DNA of 55,651 nucleotides from Spirosoma spitsbergense DSM 19989. GTDB lineage: Bacteria > Bacteroidota > Bacteroidia > Cytophagales > Spirosomataceae. A program made the position numbers and the translations under genes. Every line of letters begins with the position of its first letter. The stretch's first letter is position 1. The notes beneath the pieces are model-generated. The model made no database searches, had not been told where the DNA came from, and was given only the letters and a program-made list of their open reading frames with translations. Where the stretch lies: the NCBI RefSeq assembly GCF_000374085.1, contig NZ_KB893569.1, positions 1 to 55,651 on the forward strand. Direction: 5' to 3'. Positions 24,817 through 33,691 of this stretch are shown here, piece after piece.

Positions 24817-25479
24817 ATGAAAACAAACACTACCGCTGCCGAAGTCCTGATGATTACCCTCGTGCTGGCACCGCTGGCCTACGTGGCCCTCATCTGGAAT
24901 GAACTCCCCACCGAAATCGCTACGCATTATACTATAAGTGGCAAGCCCGATGGCTGGATGCGTAAAGAAAACGCTGCGTTGTTTCTCGGCGTACTATCGG
25001 TCTTTCTGTACCTGGTGCTCCGCTATTTACCAAATATTGACCCCAAAGGACATTTACAAACGGCCAATTTCTTAAAAATGAGGGTGTTGATTACACTTTT
25101 CTTTTCGGCGATAAATGGTCTCGTATTCTACATGGCCGCTCACCAGTCCGATAAAAACAAACTGATAAGCAGCCTGCTGGCACTGACAGCCCTGCTGATA
25201 GCTGGTCTGGGAAATTACATGACCACTGTGAAGCCCAACTATTTCGTAGGCATCCGTACGCCGTGGACGCTTCAGAGCGATGCCGTATGGCGAAAAACGC
25301 ACCAAATGGGCGGTCGGTGGATGGTTGCCGGTGGGCTACTGTCTGCGGTGCTGGTCTTTGTGGTACCCATGCCCTATACGGTAGGGGTTGTGGTGGGAAT
25401 TATTCTGCTTTCCACTATCATTCCGGTTGTGTATTCATACATCTATTTCCGGCAGGAGAAAGCCCGTCAACTGAGCTGA
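24817..25479 (+). CDS. sdpI: SdpI-family immunity/signal membrane protein
   Basis: The start at ATG 24817 gives MKTNTTAAEVLMIT and 220 residues; earlier in-frame positions would overlap sdpR. Six helices are visible. The N-terminal half has the DUF1648 motif (NELPTEIATHYTISGKPDGW), and the C-terminal half has the SdpI motif (NYFVGIRTPWTLQSDAVWRKTHQMGGR). In Bacillus it protects against the SdpC toxin and binds SdpR. No sdpA, sdpB or sdpC is present, so its role here is more likely in membrane stress sensing or protection from foreign toxins. Confidence 0.9.
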   Translation: MKTNTTAAEVLMITLVLAPLAYVALIWNELPTEIATHYTISGKPDGWMRKENAALFLGVLSVFLYLVLRYLPNIDPKGHLQTANFLKMRVLITLFFSAINGLVFYMAAHQSDKNKLISSLLALTALLIAGLGNYMTTVKPNYFVGIRTPWTLQSDAVWRKTHQMGGRWMVAGGLLSAVLVFVVPMPYTVGVVVGIILLSTIIPVVYSYIYFRQEKARQLS

Positions 25480-25564
25480 ATGCGAATGCCTTGCCGGGTT
25501 AAAACCCAGTGCGCCTTATCATCAATCAACCTTCTCCAACAAATCCATTAACTACGCATTCTCC

Positions 25565-26536
25565 ATGACCCGCTTCCTATACTCCGCTTTATTGTCTATC
25601 ATCGTCTGCGGATCTGCCCTGGCCCAGACGGAAGAACCTATGCAACTCGAAATGGCGGATCTGGTACTCGATGGAACACTGACGTTGCCACCGGCGGGTA
25701 CAGGTCCGGTACCCATTGTGCTACTCATTGCCGGGTCGGGACCAACCGACCGCAACGGCAACAACCCTATTCCGGTCGGTCAGCCAAACAGCGTCAAGGC
25801 AAACGCATACAACATGCTGGCCGATAGCCTGGCTGCGTTAGGCATCGCCACGTTGCGGTACGACAAGCGGGGCGTGGGACGCAGCATTAAAATGGGCATG
25901 ACCGAACAGAGTATGACCTTCTAGACATTCATCAACGACGCTACGGCGTGGGGTAACAAACTCAAAGCCGACAAACGGTTTAGCAAGTTAATCGTGGCGG
26001 GTCACAGCGAAGGTTCTCTGATTGGTATGATAGCCGCCCGGCAAACCCATGCCGATGCCTGCATCTCGCTGGCGGGCCCGGGGGATGACATTACCAGTAA
26101 GCTAAAAACGCAGTTAAAACCTCAGTTACCGGAGACTGACCGGGAGGCTGTGTTCAAGGCCCTGGATTCCTTAAAAGCCGGGTATACGCTGGGTAGCCTG
26201 CCAACGGCGTATCCGGCTATTCATCAGCTATTCCGGCCCAGTGTGCAGCCCTACCTGATTTCGTGGATGAAATACGATCCGGCGGTTCAGCTAAAAATCG
26301 TCACCATACCCGTGCTGATCATACAGGGCAGGCGGGATGTTCAGGTACTGGTGCAGGACGCCGAACTATTGAAAACAGCCCTGCCTGACGCTCAGCTGGT
26401 TCTGTTTGACGCGATGAACCACTGTTTTAAGCCTGTAAAGACAAATTCGATGCAGGAAGCTCAGACGTCCTACAACAACCCTGATGAGCCGTTAACCCCC
26501 GGCCTGGCCACTACTATAGCCCGGTTTGTGAAGTAA
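25565..26536 (+). pseudogene. Secreted alpha/beta hydrolase interrupted by an in-frame amber codon
   Basis: One frame runs from ATG 25565 to TAA 26536 (324 codons) and is broken only by TAG 25922-25924, at codon 120. A signal peptide ends at SALAQT. The fold is that of the alpha/beta hydrolases: VLLIAGSGPTDRNGNN (oxyanion region), YDKRGVGRS, then after the stop the nucleophile elbow GHSEGS, PVLIIQGRRDVQV (Asp) and AMNHCFK (His). All catalytic elements survive on both sides, with no other damage. This could be a very recent nonsense mutation, a sequencing error or a readthrough site. Confidence 0.85.
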
Positions 26537-26560
26537 ATGCTGTATATCGACATGGGAGCG

Positions 26561-26593
26561 AGTGGTACTACTTTATAATAGGGCAGTACCACC
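26561..26593. terminator. Hairpin between convergent genes
   Basis: AGTGGTACT (26561-26569) pairs with AGTACCACC (from 26585), and imperfect pairing continues outwards (GGGAGCG against CGCGCTC). It separates the hydrolase gene from the convergent gene at 26614. Confidence 0.6.
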
Positions 26594-26613
26594 CGCGCTC
26601 ATATTGGTTGAAA

Positions 26614-27255
26614 TCAGTTTGCTGAGTAGTGGTGCAGAAACGTGACCAGACGCTCGAAATGAAGTTGCTCGTGGGAATTTTGCGTCAGTCTGACAAGCGA
26701 GTGCCGGTATTCGTCTACCAGCTTATTGAAATAGGGATTATGGTTCAACCGGGCCGCTATAAGGCCTTTGTAACAGCGATGGGTCTGGTTGTATACATAG
26801 CGACAGGGCTGGTCGGGCTGATCGTTTAACAACTGATCGATAACGGCTAAGGTGGAGGACCTTTGCATAAACTCAAATCCCTGCTGATCAAAAAACAATT
26901 CGATCTGTTCGCAAACGTGAACGAGTTCATCCTCCGAATGAATCTTATACCGAAAATACTGTAGGCCGCTAAACCGACCAATAGACAATAAAAATGTGTT
27001 GGCATCAGACCTGAACTCAGTCAGGTTGTGTAGAAATTGCTGGGCAATCTGTTCAATCTGATCGTTTCGACAGCCAAAATTCACCTCCAGCATAGTGTCG
27101 TCTGGATACGGAACGGAGGAAAGAACGATGTTCTGAAACCCATTGACTGTTTCCCGGCGAAACTGTTTTTTTTCGGGCAACAAACCATAACCGTGTTGCG
27201 CAAAAAACGGTGCTAAGCACTCATAGAGTTTCGTTTCAAAAGGAGTAATGGTCAT
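26614..27255 (-). CDS. Hypothetical protein, 213 aa
   Basis: I do not recognise it. ATG 27255 (MTITPFETKLYECLAPFF) is taken as the start; a TTG seven codons upstream is possible. It is a soluble protein with no signal peptide, with an alternating alpha/beta pattern (GFQNIVLSSVPYPDDTMLEVNFGCR, LLSIGRFSGLQYFRYKI) and a helical C-terminus (LVDEYRHSLVRLTQNSHEQLHFERLVTFLHHYS). It resembles DUF4304-like cytoplasmic proteins in layout, but I cannot claim membership. Confidence 0.65.
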   Translation of the reverse strand: MTITPFETKLYECLAPFFAQHGYGLLPEKKQFRRETVNGFQNIVLSSVPYPDDTMLEVNFGCRNDQIEQIAQQFLHNLTEFRSDANTFLLSIGRFSGLQYFRYKIHSEDELVHVCEQIELFFDQQGFEFMQRSSTLAVIDQLLNDQPDQPCRYVYNQTHRCYKGLIAARLNHNPYFNKLVDEYRHSLVRLTQNSHEQLHFERLVTFLHHYSAN

Positions 27256-27421
27256 TTCATTCAACGCTACAGGCAACGTTACGGGTCACCTTCCTGTACA
27301 ACTAATATGGCCGCATATTGTTATGAGATTTGCCAGTACCGGTTTTATTGCACTGAGCAGAACTAAACAGGGCAGTGGACAGTTACTTTGTTTACACGCC
27401 CAAAACAGGGCCGTTGATTTT

Positions 27422-27794
27422 GGGGACGACCGGAATTGACAGCTTGCAGAGGTCGCGTGTAAGCATGCCGGGAGTTGACGGAATTTCCCGCCCAAACAAA
27501 TCGTCAAAACAATAACAGGCGAGTATAACTACGCCATGGCTGCCTAATCCGGAGGATTAAGCATTAGCCATTGTCTCCCCGGCCTACGTGCTGCTGGCTG
27601 GATCAGGAGGCACCATCTCGCAGCGCTGGCTCAATTTATGGTGTTAACGGCTGAGCGAGACACAAGCACCTACGGATGACGATTGGTTTGGTACACACCG
27701 GCCTGATTCCCGACAATCCCAAGCGTACCTAAGCATGTAGAAAGCACGACGGGTTCCTTGACTGGACGAGGGTTCAAATCCCTCCGTCTCCACC
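27422..27794 (+). ncRNA. ssrA: Transfer-messenger RNA (tmRNA)
   Basis: The 5' end GGGGACGACCGGAATTGACAG is typical of tmRNA, and its first seven bases pair with CGTCTCC at 27785-27791. The 3' end holds GACGAGGGTTCAAATCCCTC, the T-arm, and an 'AAGCATGTAGAAAGC' segment precedes it. The tag-encoding part reads GGC GAG TAT AAC TAC GCC ATG GCT GCC TAA, giving GEYNYAMAA. tmRNA rescues stalled ribosomes and tags the peptide for degradation. It is about 370 nt long, single-piece, with a terminator after it. Confidence 0.96.
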
Positions 27795-27801
27795 TAAAGT
27801 G

Positions 27802-27840
27802 AAAATCCTCAGCACACATTTGTGTTGAGGATTTTTTACT
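27802..27840 (+). terminator. Terminator of tmRNA
   Basis: AAAATCCTCAGCACA (27802-27816) pairs with TGTGTTGAGGATTTT (27821-27835), allowing one G-U pair, and runs into a T-rich tail. It begins only 7 nt after the mature RNA. Confidence 0.9.
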
Positions 27841-28110
27841 TTTAATGCGGATGTATTGACCGTGTAAAACTACTGCACAGGAAATGTATCAGCTTGATTT
27901 CTTCACCGGAACAAAGCGCATTAATCAACTGATCTATTTGATTTAGTTACCCCATTTACGTTTATTCCATACTACCATTTTTAAATAAAAATCCCAGAAA
28001 ACACACAAACTGTTCAACTACTTTTTTATCATTTAAATACGAAAATAGCTGAATAGAGAAAAAAACTGGTGATATTCAAAACGATTACTGTATTTGGCAT
28101 TGAGACTTAT

Positions 28111-28118
28111 TATATTTG
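28111..28118 (+). promoter_or_regulatory. -7 element upstream of the 160-aa gene
   Basis: TATATTTG fits TAnnTTTG and lies 37 nt before the chosen start ATG 28156. The only TTTG upstream (28093-28096) is 14 nt away, closer than usual, so the -33 box is unclear. The preceding stretch 27841-28110 is AT-rich and holds no gene. Confidence 0.5.
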
Positions 28119-28155
28119 CGTTGTCAGTGTCCCAGAACTTAAAATTTATTATCGA

Positions 28156-28638
28156 ATGAAAGCAAAACAAATTCGATTCTTTTCTCAGGACGAGAATAGC
28201 GAAACAAAACAGAGCAAGAAGAAAACAGAAGCTAAACCTACGCCAGCCACCGGCTATATTTCAACAGCCGGTAAGGTCGTATTTCCGAATAAAACGATCG
28301 ATCAATTAGGATTCGACCCACAGGATAGCTGGTTTAAAGTAGGGACACAGGAAGGTAAGCGGAAAATAAAATCGCTTTTCCTGGTTCCCGGTGCCAGTGG
28401 GCAGGAGGAAGCGTTCGAACTGGAAAAAGCAGCTAAAAGTTACAGTATTTCGCTGCCTTATATTCTGCAGAAAGGCGGTATCGATTATTCCAGTAGTAAA
28501 CATACGTTCACGGTTAAACCATTCGACTATGACGGTGATGTACAGGGATATGAATTGAAATTAGCCAGCGATACCCCAAAAGCCGCCTATACCGGCAAGC
28601 CCCGCGGCCGTAAGCGTGCTACCGAAGCTGCGGAGTAA
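28156..28638 (+). CDS. Hypothetical protein with basic AT-hook-like tail, 160 aa
   Basis: ATG 28156 is chosen because the promoter-like box lies upstream of it and within the longer frame. The N-terminal 40 residues are charged (SETKQSKKKTEAKP). The middle has a compact domain: ATGYISTAGKVVFPNKTIDQLGFDPQDSWFKVGTQEGKRKIKSLFLVPG. The tail GKPRGRKRATEAAE contains the AT-hook core PRGRK, which binds AT-rich minor groove. I know similar small proteins of unknown function from Cytophagales. A DNA-binding role is an inference from the tail. Confidence 0.7.
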   Translation: MKAKQIRFFSQDENSETKQSKKKTEAKPTPATGYISTAGKVVFPNKTIDQLGFDPQDSWFKVGTQEGKRKIKSLFLVPGASGQEEAFELEKAAKSYSISLPYILQKGGIDYSSSKHTFTVKPFDYDGDVQGYELKLASDTPKAAYTGKPRGRKRATEAAE

Positions 28639-28679
28639 CATACACCATAGTTAATATATTTCGCAGGGACGTTACCAAC

Positions 28680-28730
28680 AAAACGAATGAAAAAAAGCAG
28701 CCGTTAGTCCTGTTTTTTTTCATTCGTTTT
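28680..28730. terminator. 21-bp terminator after the 160-aa gene
   Basis: AAAACGAATGAAAAAAAGCAG (28680-28700) pairs with 28710-28730 (one G-U), with a 9-nt loop and a T-rich descending arm. Confidence 0.85.
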
Positions 28731-28926
28731 ATTTATAAATAGTACCAAAAATAAAAAAAACGACAACTCTACTTAGAAAGTAGAGCAACAACACCCCGAA
28801 ATCCTTAGTGAACTGTGTACTAATTTTTTTACAAGAAAAAACATAAATGGTATCAGTTCAGCATAAACTACGCGAGTTTCACCCGTTAACAATTGACGCT
28901 GCAAGGCCGAAAATTAGTTGGAAACA

Positions 28927-29580
28927 ATGCGGGCTACAAACAGTTTTCTGACCATGGATCGCAGCCAACTGGACGAACTTATTGCCCAGGGTGAACACAC
29001 CCGTTTAGAATTCAAACGTCAGCTTTCGGCATCCAGCCGGATAGCCCGCACCCTGGCTGCTTTTGCCAATACATCGGGAGGAATATTGCTGATTGGCATT
29101 GCTGATGATGGAAAAATAAAGGGCGTTTCGTCGGAATTTAAGGAAGTTGAAAAAATTGAAGATGCCACCGACCGGTTGATTCAGCCAGCCCTGGCAGTCA
29201 GTTACGAAAGGTTGTCGCCCGATGGCCGGATTGTCCTCATTGTAACGGTTCAGGAGAGTACCGAAAAACCCCATTACCTCATCGACGATTCGGGGAAACG
29301 AACGATTTACGTTCGGGCAAAAGACAAATCAATCCCTACGAACAAACTGATTATTACGTCCGACACCGCAAGTCGGGAATTGTTGAAATCGCCCATGGCC
29401 CGAACCCTTATTCAATACCTGCGAAAGAACGATTCCATCACCCCCGACCGGTTTGCCAAACTCATTAACATCTCGGATTACCGGGCGGGTAAACTCCTGC
29501 GCCAACTGGCGGATCGGGGTCTGCTGCTGCTAATCGATAAACCTCGTCCGGTTCGCTACGCACTCAAACTGTCGGAGTAA
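28927..29580 (+). CDS. AlbA_2 (Schlafen-like) domain protein
   Basis: About 217 aa from ATG 28927 (TTG 28918 or ATG 28954 are alternatives). Residues ~15-130 form an AlbA_2 domain: EHTRLEFKRQLS, ARTLAAFANTSGGILLIGIADDGKIKGV, then KPHYLIDDSGKRTIYVRAKDKSIP. The C-terminal 60 residues look like a winged helix (RTLIQYLRKNDSITPDRFAKLINISDYRAGKLLRQLADRGLL). Such proteins are usually regulators, some with nucleotide binding, found widely in Bacteroidetes. It is upstream of hemF, which has its own -7 box inside the gap. Confidence 0.85.
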   Translation: MRATNSFLTMDRSQLDELIAQGEHTRLEFKRQLSASSRIARTLAAFANTSGGILLIGIADDGKIKGVSSEFKEVEKIEDATDRLIQPALAVSYERLSPDGRIVLIVTVQESTEKPHYLIDDSGKRTIYVRAKDKSIPTNKLIITSDTASRELLKSPMARTLIQYLRKNDSITPDRFAKLINISDYRAGKLLRQLADRGLLLLIDKPRPVRYALKLSE

Positions 29581-29588
29581 TCCTGTTG

Positions 29589-29596
29589 TATCTTTG
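29589..29596 (+). promoter_or_regulatory. -7 element directly before hemF
   Basis: TATCTTTG at 29589-29596 is followed by ATG at 29605. A start site ~7 nt after the box would make the hemF mRNA almost leaderless. No good -33 TTTG was found at the usual distance. Confidence 0.5.
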
Positions 29597-29604
29597 CGCT
29601 GCAT

Positions 29605-30531
29605 ATGACATCAGAACAGACACTAACGAAAGAGACCATTTCGGCGACCTTCATGGATTTGCAGGACCGTATCTGTCAGGCACTCGAAAAAGCGGATGGC
29701 ACCGGAACATTTCGTGAAGATAACTGGCAACGACCGGGGGGGGGCGGGGGCCGCTCACGTACCCTCACGGAAGGTTCCATTATCGAAAAAGGGGGCGTCG
29801 GTTTTTCGGCCGTACACGGCGAAGCGACGGAGGCAACGCTGCGGGCGCTGAACATTACAACCCCGCCCGGCGAAGCACCGCCTACGTTCTACGCAACGGG
29901 GGTATCCATTGTGCTGCACCCGCACAACCCAATGGTACCCATTATTCACATGAACGTTCGGTATTTTGAGATGAGTACCGGGCACAACTGGTTTGGCGGG
30001 GGCATCGACCTCACCCCTCATTATGTAGTGGCCGATGATGCCCGGTGGTTTCACCAGTCCCTCAAAACGATTTGCGACCGCCATAGCGTCGACTACTATC
30101 CCAAATTCAAGCCCTGGGCCGACGACTATTTTTACATTCCGCACCGACAGGAAACGCGGGGTGTTGGCGGCATCTTTTTCGATTACCTGAAACCCGAAAA
30201 TGCCGCTCACAAAGCCGACCTGTTTGCGTTTGTTCAGGATATAGGGAATACCTTCGCTCCTATTTATACGCACTTCATGCAGCAGAACAGGCAGTTGCCT
30301 TTTGGCGAGCGTGAAAAAAACTGGCAGTTGCTGCGTCGGGGACGATACGTGGAGTTTAACCTGGTTTGGGATCGGGGCACCCGGTTTGGACTGGAAACTA
30401 ATGGTCGTACCGAGTCCATTCTGATGAGTATGCCGCCACAGGCCAACTGGCTATACGATCATACGCCCGAACCCGGCAGCCGGGAGGAAGAAACGCTGCG
30501 TTTACTGCGCAAGGGAGTAGCCTGGGTTTGA
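29605..30531 (+). CDS. hemF: Oxygen-dependent coproporphyrinogen III oxidase
   Basis: HemF converts coproporphyrinogen III to protoporphyrinogen IX using O2 during haem synthesis. The 308-aa sequence contains the family motifs DNWQRPGGGGGRSRTL, FSAVHGEA, ATGVSIVLHPHNP, and the substrate/catalytic segment HMNVRYFEM...WFGGGIDLTPHY. It continues with GVGGIFFDYL, GRYVEFNLVWDRGTRFGLETNGRTESILMSMPP and a C-terminal WLYDHTPEPGSREE. The Gly stretch is encoded by a run of nine G (29735-29743), a potential slippage site, but the motif is conserved in the family. Confidence 0.97.
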   Translation: MTSEQTLTKETISATFMDLQDRICQALEKADGTGTFREDNWQRPGGGGGRSRTLTEGSIIEKGGVGFSAVHGEATEATLRALNITTPPGEAPPTFYATGVSIVLHPHNPMVPIIHMNVRYFEMSTGHNWFGGGIDLTPHYVVADDARWFHQSLKTICDRHSVDYYPKFKPWADDYFYIPHRQETRGVGGIFFDYLKPENAAHKADLFAFVQDIGNTFAPIYTHFMQQNRQLPFGEREKNWQLLRRGRYVEFNLVWDRGTRFGLETNGRTESILMSMPPQANWLYDHTPEPGSREEETLRLLRKGVAWV

Positions 30532-30642
30532 CCCGTAAAGGAAGACCAGCACCGTTCGATAAATGCCTCACGACAACGCTGCTGTCTGACAGTAGCTTTA
30601 CGGGCGTCTAACGTTTCCGGTGTTTCCCTTACTGACTTATCG

Positions 30643-30927
30643 ATGAAATTCTTCTGGGTTTTGTGGGGTTTCGATGCGGTCATTGCCCTCATCTTCCTTT
30701 ATTTTTTCTTTGCTGGGCTGGCTGATGGCAGCGTTTCCTCATTCAATAGTGGGTTGTGGTTTCTGATACTGGGGGCCTTGGGGGCAATCCTGTTGGGTGG
30801 CTACTGGCTCCGGAATCATCAGCAACAGGGCTGGGCAACGGCGTTATTATGCATGCTGGCCATACCGGGATTATTGGCTGGCCTGTTTTTTTTACTCCTG
30901 CTGATTACGAACCCCCGCTGGAATTAA
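30643..30927 (+). CDS. Small three-helix membrane protein
   Basis: This 94-aa protein has three hydrophobic helices: FWVLWGFDAVIALIFLYFFFAG, LWFLILGALGAILLGGYWL and WATALLCMLAIPGLLAGLFFLLLLI. The basic C-terminus is NPRWN. The family is known from Bacteroidetes as an uncharacterised membrane protein. It is transcribed with the 273-aa gene 46 nt downstream. No function can be assigned. Confidence 0.7.
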   Translation: MKFFWVLWGFDAVIALIFLYFFFAGLADGSVSSFNSGLWFLILGALGAILLGGYWLRNHQQQGWATALLCMLAIPGLLAGLFFLLLLITNPRWN

Positions 30928-30973
30928 CCCGGCAGGGGAAACATACAAATCAGTCCACAAAACAACCTGTCCT

Positions 30974-31795
30974 ATGCCTTTACGACCTGATGAACGCACG
31001 AAAGCCGACAAAACCCTGCATAGCCTGGCACAGTATATTGCGCTGACGGGTACAAACTGGCTGCCAAACCAGCCCGATGACAGCCATACAAACATGGTCT
31101 GGAATAACGAACGGCAACGACTGGAAGGCAGATCCTTTAAACGGGAGGACCAGCAGATCCAACTGGTAGTTGATACCTCGACCTTCAGCCTGCTGTTTGT
31201 CGATGAGCAGCAACACGTAGTTGCCTCCTTCCCTATTGAGGGCAAAACACCCGCTGAAGCAACCAGCTGGTGGCAGTCCCTGATGCATGATTGGGGAATC
31301 GTAGAAATAAAAGGGCTGAATTACACGCTGGCCGAACCACCTGTTCCGAACAATACGCCCTATGCCCACCCCGTTGGCCTGAAAGCCTGGGGAGAATGGC
31401 GAAAACTGGCGCAGACCGTACTGACTACCCTGAATGAGTCGAGTGGTCAGGCGAGCGAAGTCCGTATCTGGCCGCATCATTTCGATACGGGCGTTTATTA
31501 TTCATTTCCCGGCGAAACGGGTGCTGAGCAGGCCGCCATCTGGGCCGGTTATGCAATTGCCGACGCGGTGAGTTACGAACCCTATTTCTATCTATCGGGC
31601 TACGACAGTCGGCAACACATCGATTTCGCGGCCACTCGGTCCCTTACTACCGGCACATGGCTGAATACCCCATCCTGGCAGGGTGCTATACTGCCCATTT
31701 CGTTAGTGACTGGCGCCGAACAGATTAACGCGTTTCTCAGCGAGAGTTATGCCTGGCTAGCGGATAAAACAGGTAGAAATACAGCCCGTAAGTGA
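30974..31795 (+). CDS. DUF5996-like cytoplasmic protein, 273 aa
   Basis: This is a soluble protein without signal peptide. The segment VRIWPHHFDTGVYYSF near residue 170 and AIADAVSYEPYFYLSGY near residue 195 match the DUF5996 style (WPHHFD...EPYFY). The N-terminal part carries LAQYIALTGTNWLPNQPDDSHTNMVW. The His-His-Phe-Asp motif could bind metal, but no enzyme activity is known to me. It follows the small membrane protein and precedes the lipoprotein FKBP by about 80 nt. Confidence 0.65.
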   Translation: MPLRPDERTKADKTLHSLAQYIALTGTNWLPNQPDDSHTNMVWNNERQRLEGRSFKREDQQIQLVVDTSTFSLLFVDEQQHVVASFPIEGKTPAEATSWWQSLMHDWGIVEIKGLNYTLAEPPVPNNTPYAHPVGLKAWGEWRKLAQTVLTTLNESSGQASEVRIWPHHFDTGVYYSFPGETGAEQAAIWAGYAIADAVSYEPYFYLSGYDSRQHIDFAATRSLTTGTWLNTPSWQGAILPISLVTGAEQINAFLSESYAWLADKTGRNTARK

Positions 31796-31873
31796 ACCGA
31801 AGTACCCGGAACGGCTGTTCCGGCAATCAGTCTTTACCAACTAAAATAAGCCTGCCCCGTTGGGCTGTTACGA

Positions 31874-32350
31874 ATGAAAAAACATGTATTTACGCTGCTG
31901 TTCTGCTCCCTGCTCCTGGGCAGTTGCCAGCAAGCCAATCAAACCCCCTGTACCCAGGCTACCGTTACAACCGAAGCCCCGCAGGAAGAGGTTTCCAGCC
32001 TGAAGCAGTACATTGAAACGAATAACATCAGCGCTACTGCCGATAAGCGGGGGTTTTATTATAGTATTCAGTCGACCGGGTCGGGGACAAAGCCAACCGT
32101 GTGCTCCAGCGTAACGGTCAATTACACGGGCAAACTAACGAACGGCGAGGAATTTGACAGCGGCAGGGGCGTTAGCTTCGGTCTGGATCAACTCATCGTT
32201 GGCTGGCAGGAAGGCATTCCGCTGGTGGCACCCGGTGGCAGTGTCACGCTCTATCTGCCGCCCAGCCTGGCCTACGGTTCGCAGGAACAGAATGGCATTC
32301 CGGCAAACTCCATTCTGGTGTTCACCATTGACCTGATTAAGGCTAATTAA
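31874..32350 (+). CDS. Lipoprotein FKBP-type peptidyl-prolyl isomerase
   Basis: A lipoprotein signal (FTLLFCSLLLGSC, Cys18) precedes a single FKBP domain (residues ~40-158): GFYYSIQSTGSGTKPTVCSSVTVNYTGKLTNGEEFDS, GLDQLIVGWQEGIPLVAPGG and YLPPSLAYGSQEQNGIPANSILVFTIDL. Aromatic and Asp active-site residues (Tyr, Asp, Trp, Tyr) are in place. It is anchored in the envelope and helps periplasmic protein folding. This is the second FKBP of the window, unrelated in type to the cytoplasmic SlyD-like one. Confidence 0.92.
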   Translation: MKKHVFTLLFCSLLLGSCQQANQTPCTQATVTTEAPQEEVSSLKQYIETNNISATADKRGFYYSIQSTGSGTKPTVCSSVTVNYTGKLTNGEEFDSGRGVSFGLDQLIVGWQEGIPLVAPGGSVTLYLPPSLAYGSQEQNGIPANSILVFTIDLIKAN

Positions 32351-32407
32351 CGGGTCCACCCTGCCAGGTCGTTAAAAACTTACCGGGTTAACGTGTCCTG
32401 TCTCCAG

Positions 32408-33691
32408 TCATACCAGCCTTACCGATGCCGACTCAGGCGTTTCGATTGAAACCGGTTTTTTCACCGCTACCAGGGTAATAATTGCCGCAAGAAACAGTGA
32501 GCCTGCCATGAACAGATAAGAGGCTCCAAACCCGCCGGTTGTGCCGTTCAGATAACCGACAATATAAGCACCAATAAAGGAACCCAATGCCCCGAAACTG
32601 TTAATAAGGGCCATGGCGCCCCCCGCTACGTTTCGGGGTAAAATTTCGGGGATGATGGCGAAAAAAGGGCCGTAGGGTGCATACATAGCTCCACCGGCCA
32701 GGACGAGCAGGACAAAAGACAGCCAGAAATTATTCGGGCCGACCAGGTAAGACCCGTAAAAAGCGACAGCACCCACTAGCAGGAAGGGCCAGACAAAGGC
32801 TTTCCGATTCAGGGTTTTATCCGAAAAATACGAGGCTCCCAGCATACCAATAATGGCCAGTACATACGGCACCGAGGATAGCCAGCCGGTTTTGACGATG
32901 TTCATGTTGGGAGCCGCATTCAGGATGGAGGGTAGCCACATCACGAACCCGTACACGCCAATACTCCACAGCGCGTACTGGAAGCTCAGCAAAATAACCA
33001 CGCGGGATTTGAACGCTTCGGCGTAGTTTTTAACAGGCTTTATACCCTGCTGCTCCTGTTCCAGCTGGACCGCCAGTGCCTGTTTTTCGGGTCGGGTAAG
33101 CCAGTTGGCATTCTCGGGTTTGTCGTCCACCAGTCTCCACCAGAAAAAAGCCCAGATAATGGCGGGCAGCCCTTCCAGAATAAACATCCATCGCCAGCCC
33201 ACTGCCTGAATCAGGTAGCCCGACAGCACCGACATCCAGAGAATAGTGACCGGATTACCCAGAATCAGGAACGTGTTGGCCTGCGACCGCTCCTTTTTGG
33301 TGAACCATCGACTCAGAAAGAGCAGCATGGCCGGCATCACCGCACTTTCGACCACGCCCAGCATAAAGCGAATACCGATCAGGGCATTTACGTTGCTGAT
33401 AATACCGGTGGCCATTGCCAGCCCCCCCCACAAAATGAGCGACCAGAATATGAGTTTTTTAGCAGACCGGTTTTCGGCATACACCGCCCCGGGAACCTGA
33501 AAGAAGAAATAACCCAGAAAGAAAAGCGAGCCTAACAGCGACGACATCGCGGGCGTGATGTGCAAGTCCGCAGCCATACCACTGGCAGCTCCGAACCCAA
33601 AGTTGGCCCGGTCCAGATAAGCCAGACTATAGGTGATAAAAGCGATTGGCAGCAGTCGATACCAACGGGATTGTGCCAGTAGTTTGTCCAT
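32408..33691 (-). CDS. MFS transporter, anion:cation symporter type
   Basis: This 427-aa protein has twelve membrane helices. Its N-terminal RWYRLLPIAFITYSLAYLDRANFGFG and RFMLGVVESAVMPAMLLFLSRWFTKKERSQAN match the ACS family (phthalate, hexuronate, glucarate and tartrate transporters). A cytoplasmic loop follows helix 6 (RLVDDKPENANWLTRPEKQALAVQLEQEQQG). The substrate is probably a carboxylate sugar acid, but no catabolic genes flank it. It stands alone. The ~970-bp region upstream of its start holds only a possible small gene. Confidence 0.88.
   Translation of the reverse strand: MDKLLAQSRWYRLLPIAFITYSLAYLDRANFGFGAASGMAADLHITPAMSSLLGSLFFLGYFFFQVPGAVYAENRSAKKLIFWSLILWGGLAMATGIISNVNALIGIRFMLGVVESAVMPAMLLFLSRWFTKKERSQANTFLILGNPVTILWMSVLSGYLIQAVGWRWMFILEGLPAIIWAFFWWRLVDDKPENANWLTRPEKQALAVQLEQEQQGIKPVKNYAEAFKSRVVILLSFQYALWSIGVYGFVMWLPSILNAAPNMNIVKTGWLSSVPYVLAIIGMLGASYFSDKTLNRKAFVWPFLLVGAVAFYGSYLVGPNNFWLSFVLLVLAGGAMYAPYGPFFAIIPEILPRNVAGGAMALINSFGALGSFIGAYIVGYLNGTTGGFGASYLFMAGSLFLAAIITLVAVKKPVSIETPESASVRLV

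Noticed and set aside
27248-27507. Short open frames on both strands across the tmRNA 5' region
   Set aside because: They overlap the clear tmRNA gene and have no coding character.
29735-29749. G-run in hemF as a phase-variation switch
   Set aside because: The Gly stretch it encodes is a conserved hemF motif and the gene is housekeeping, so switching is unlikely.
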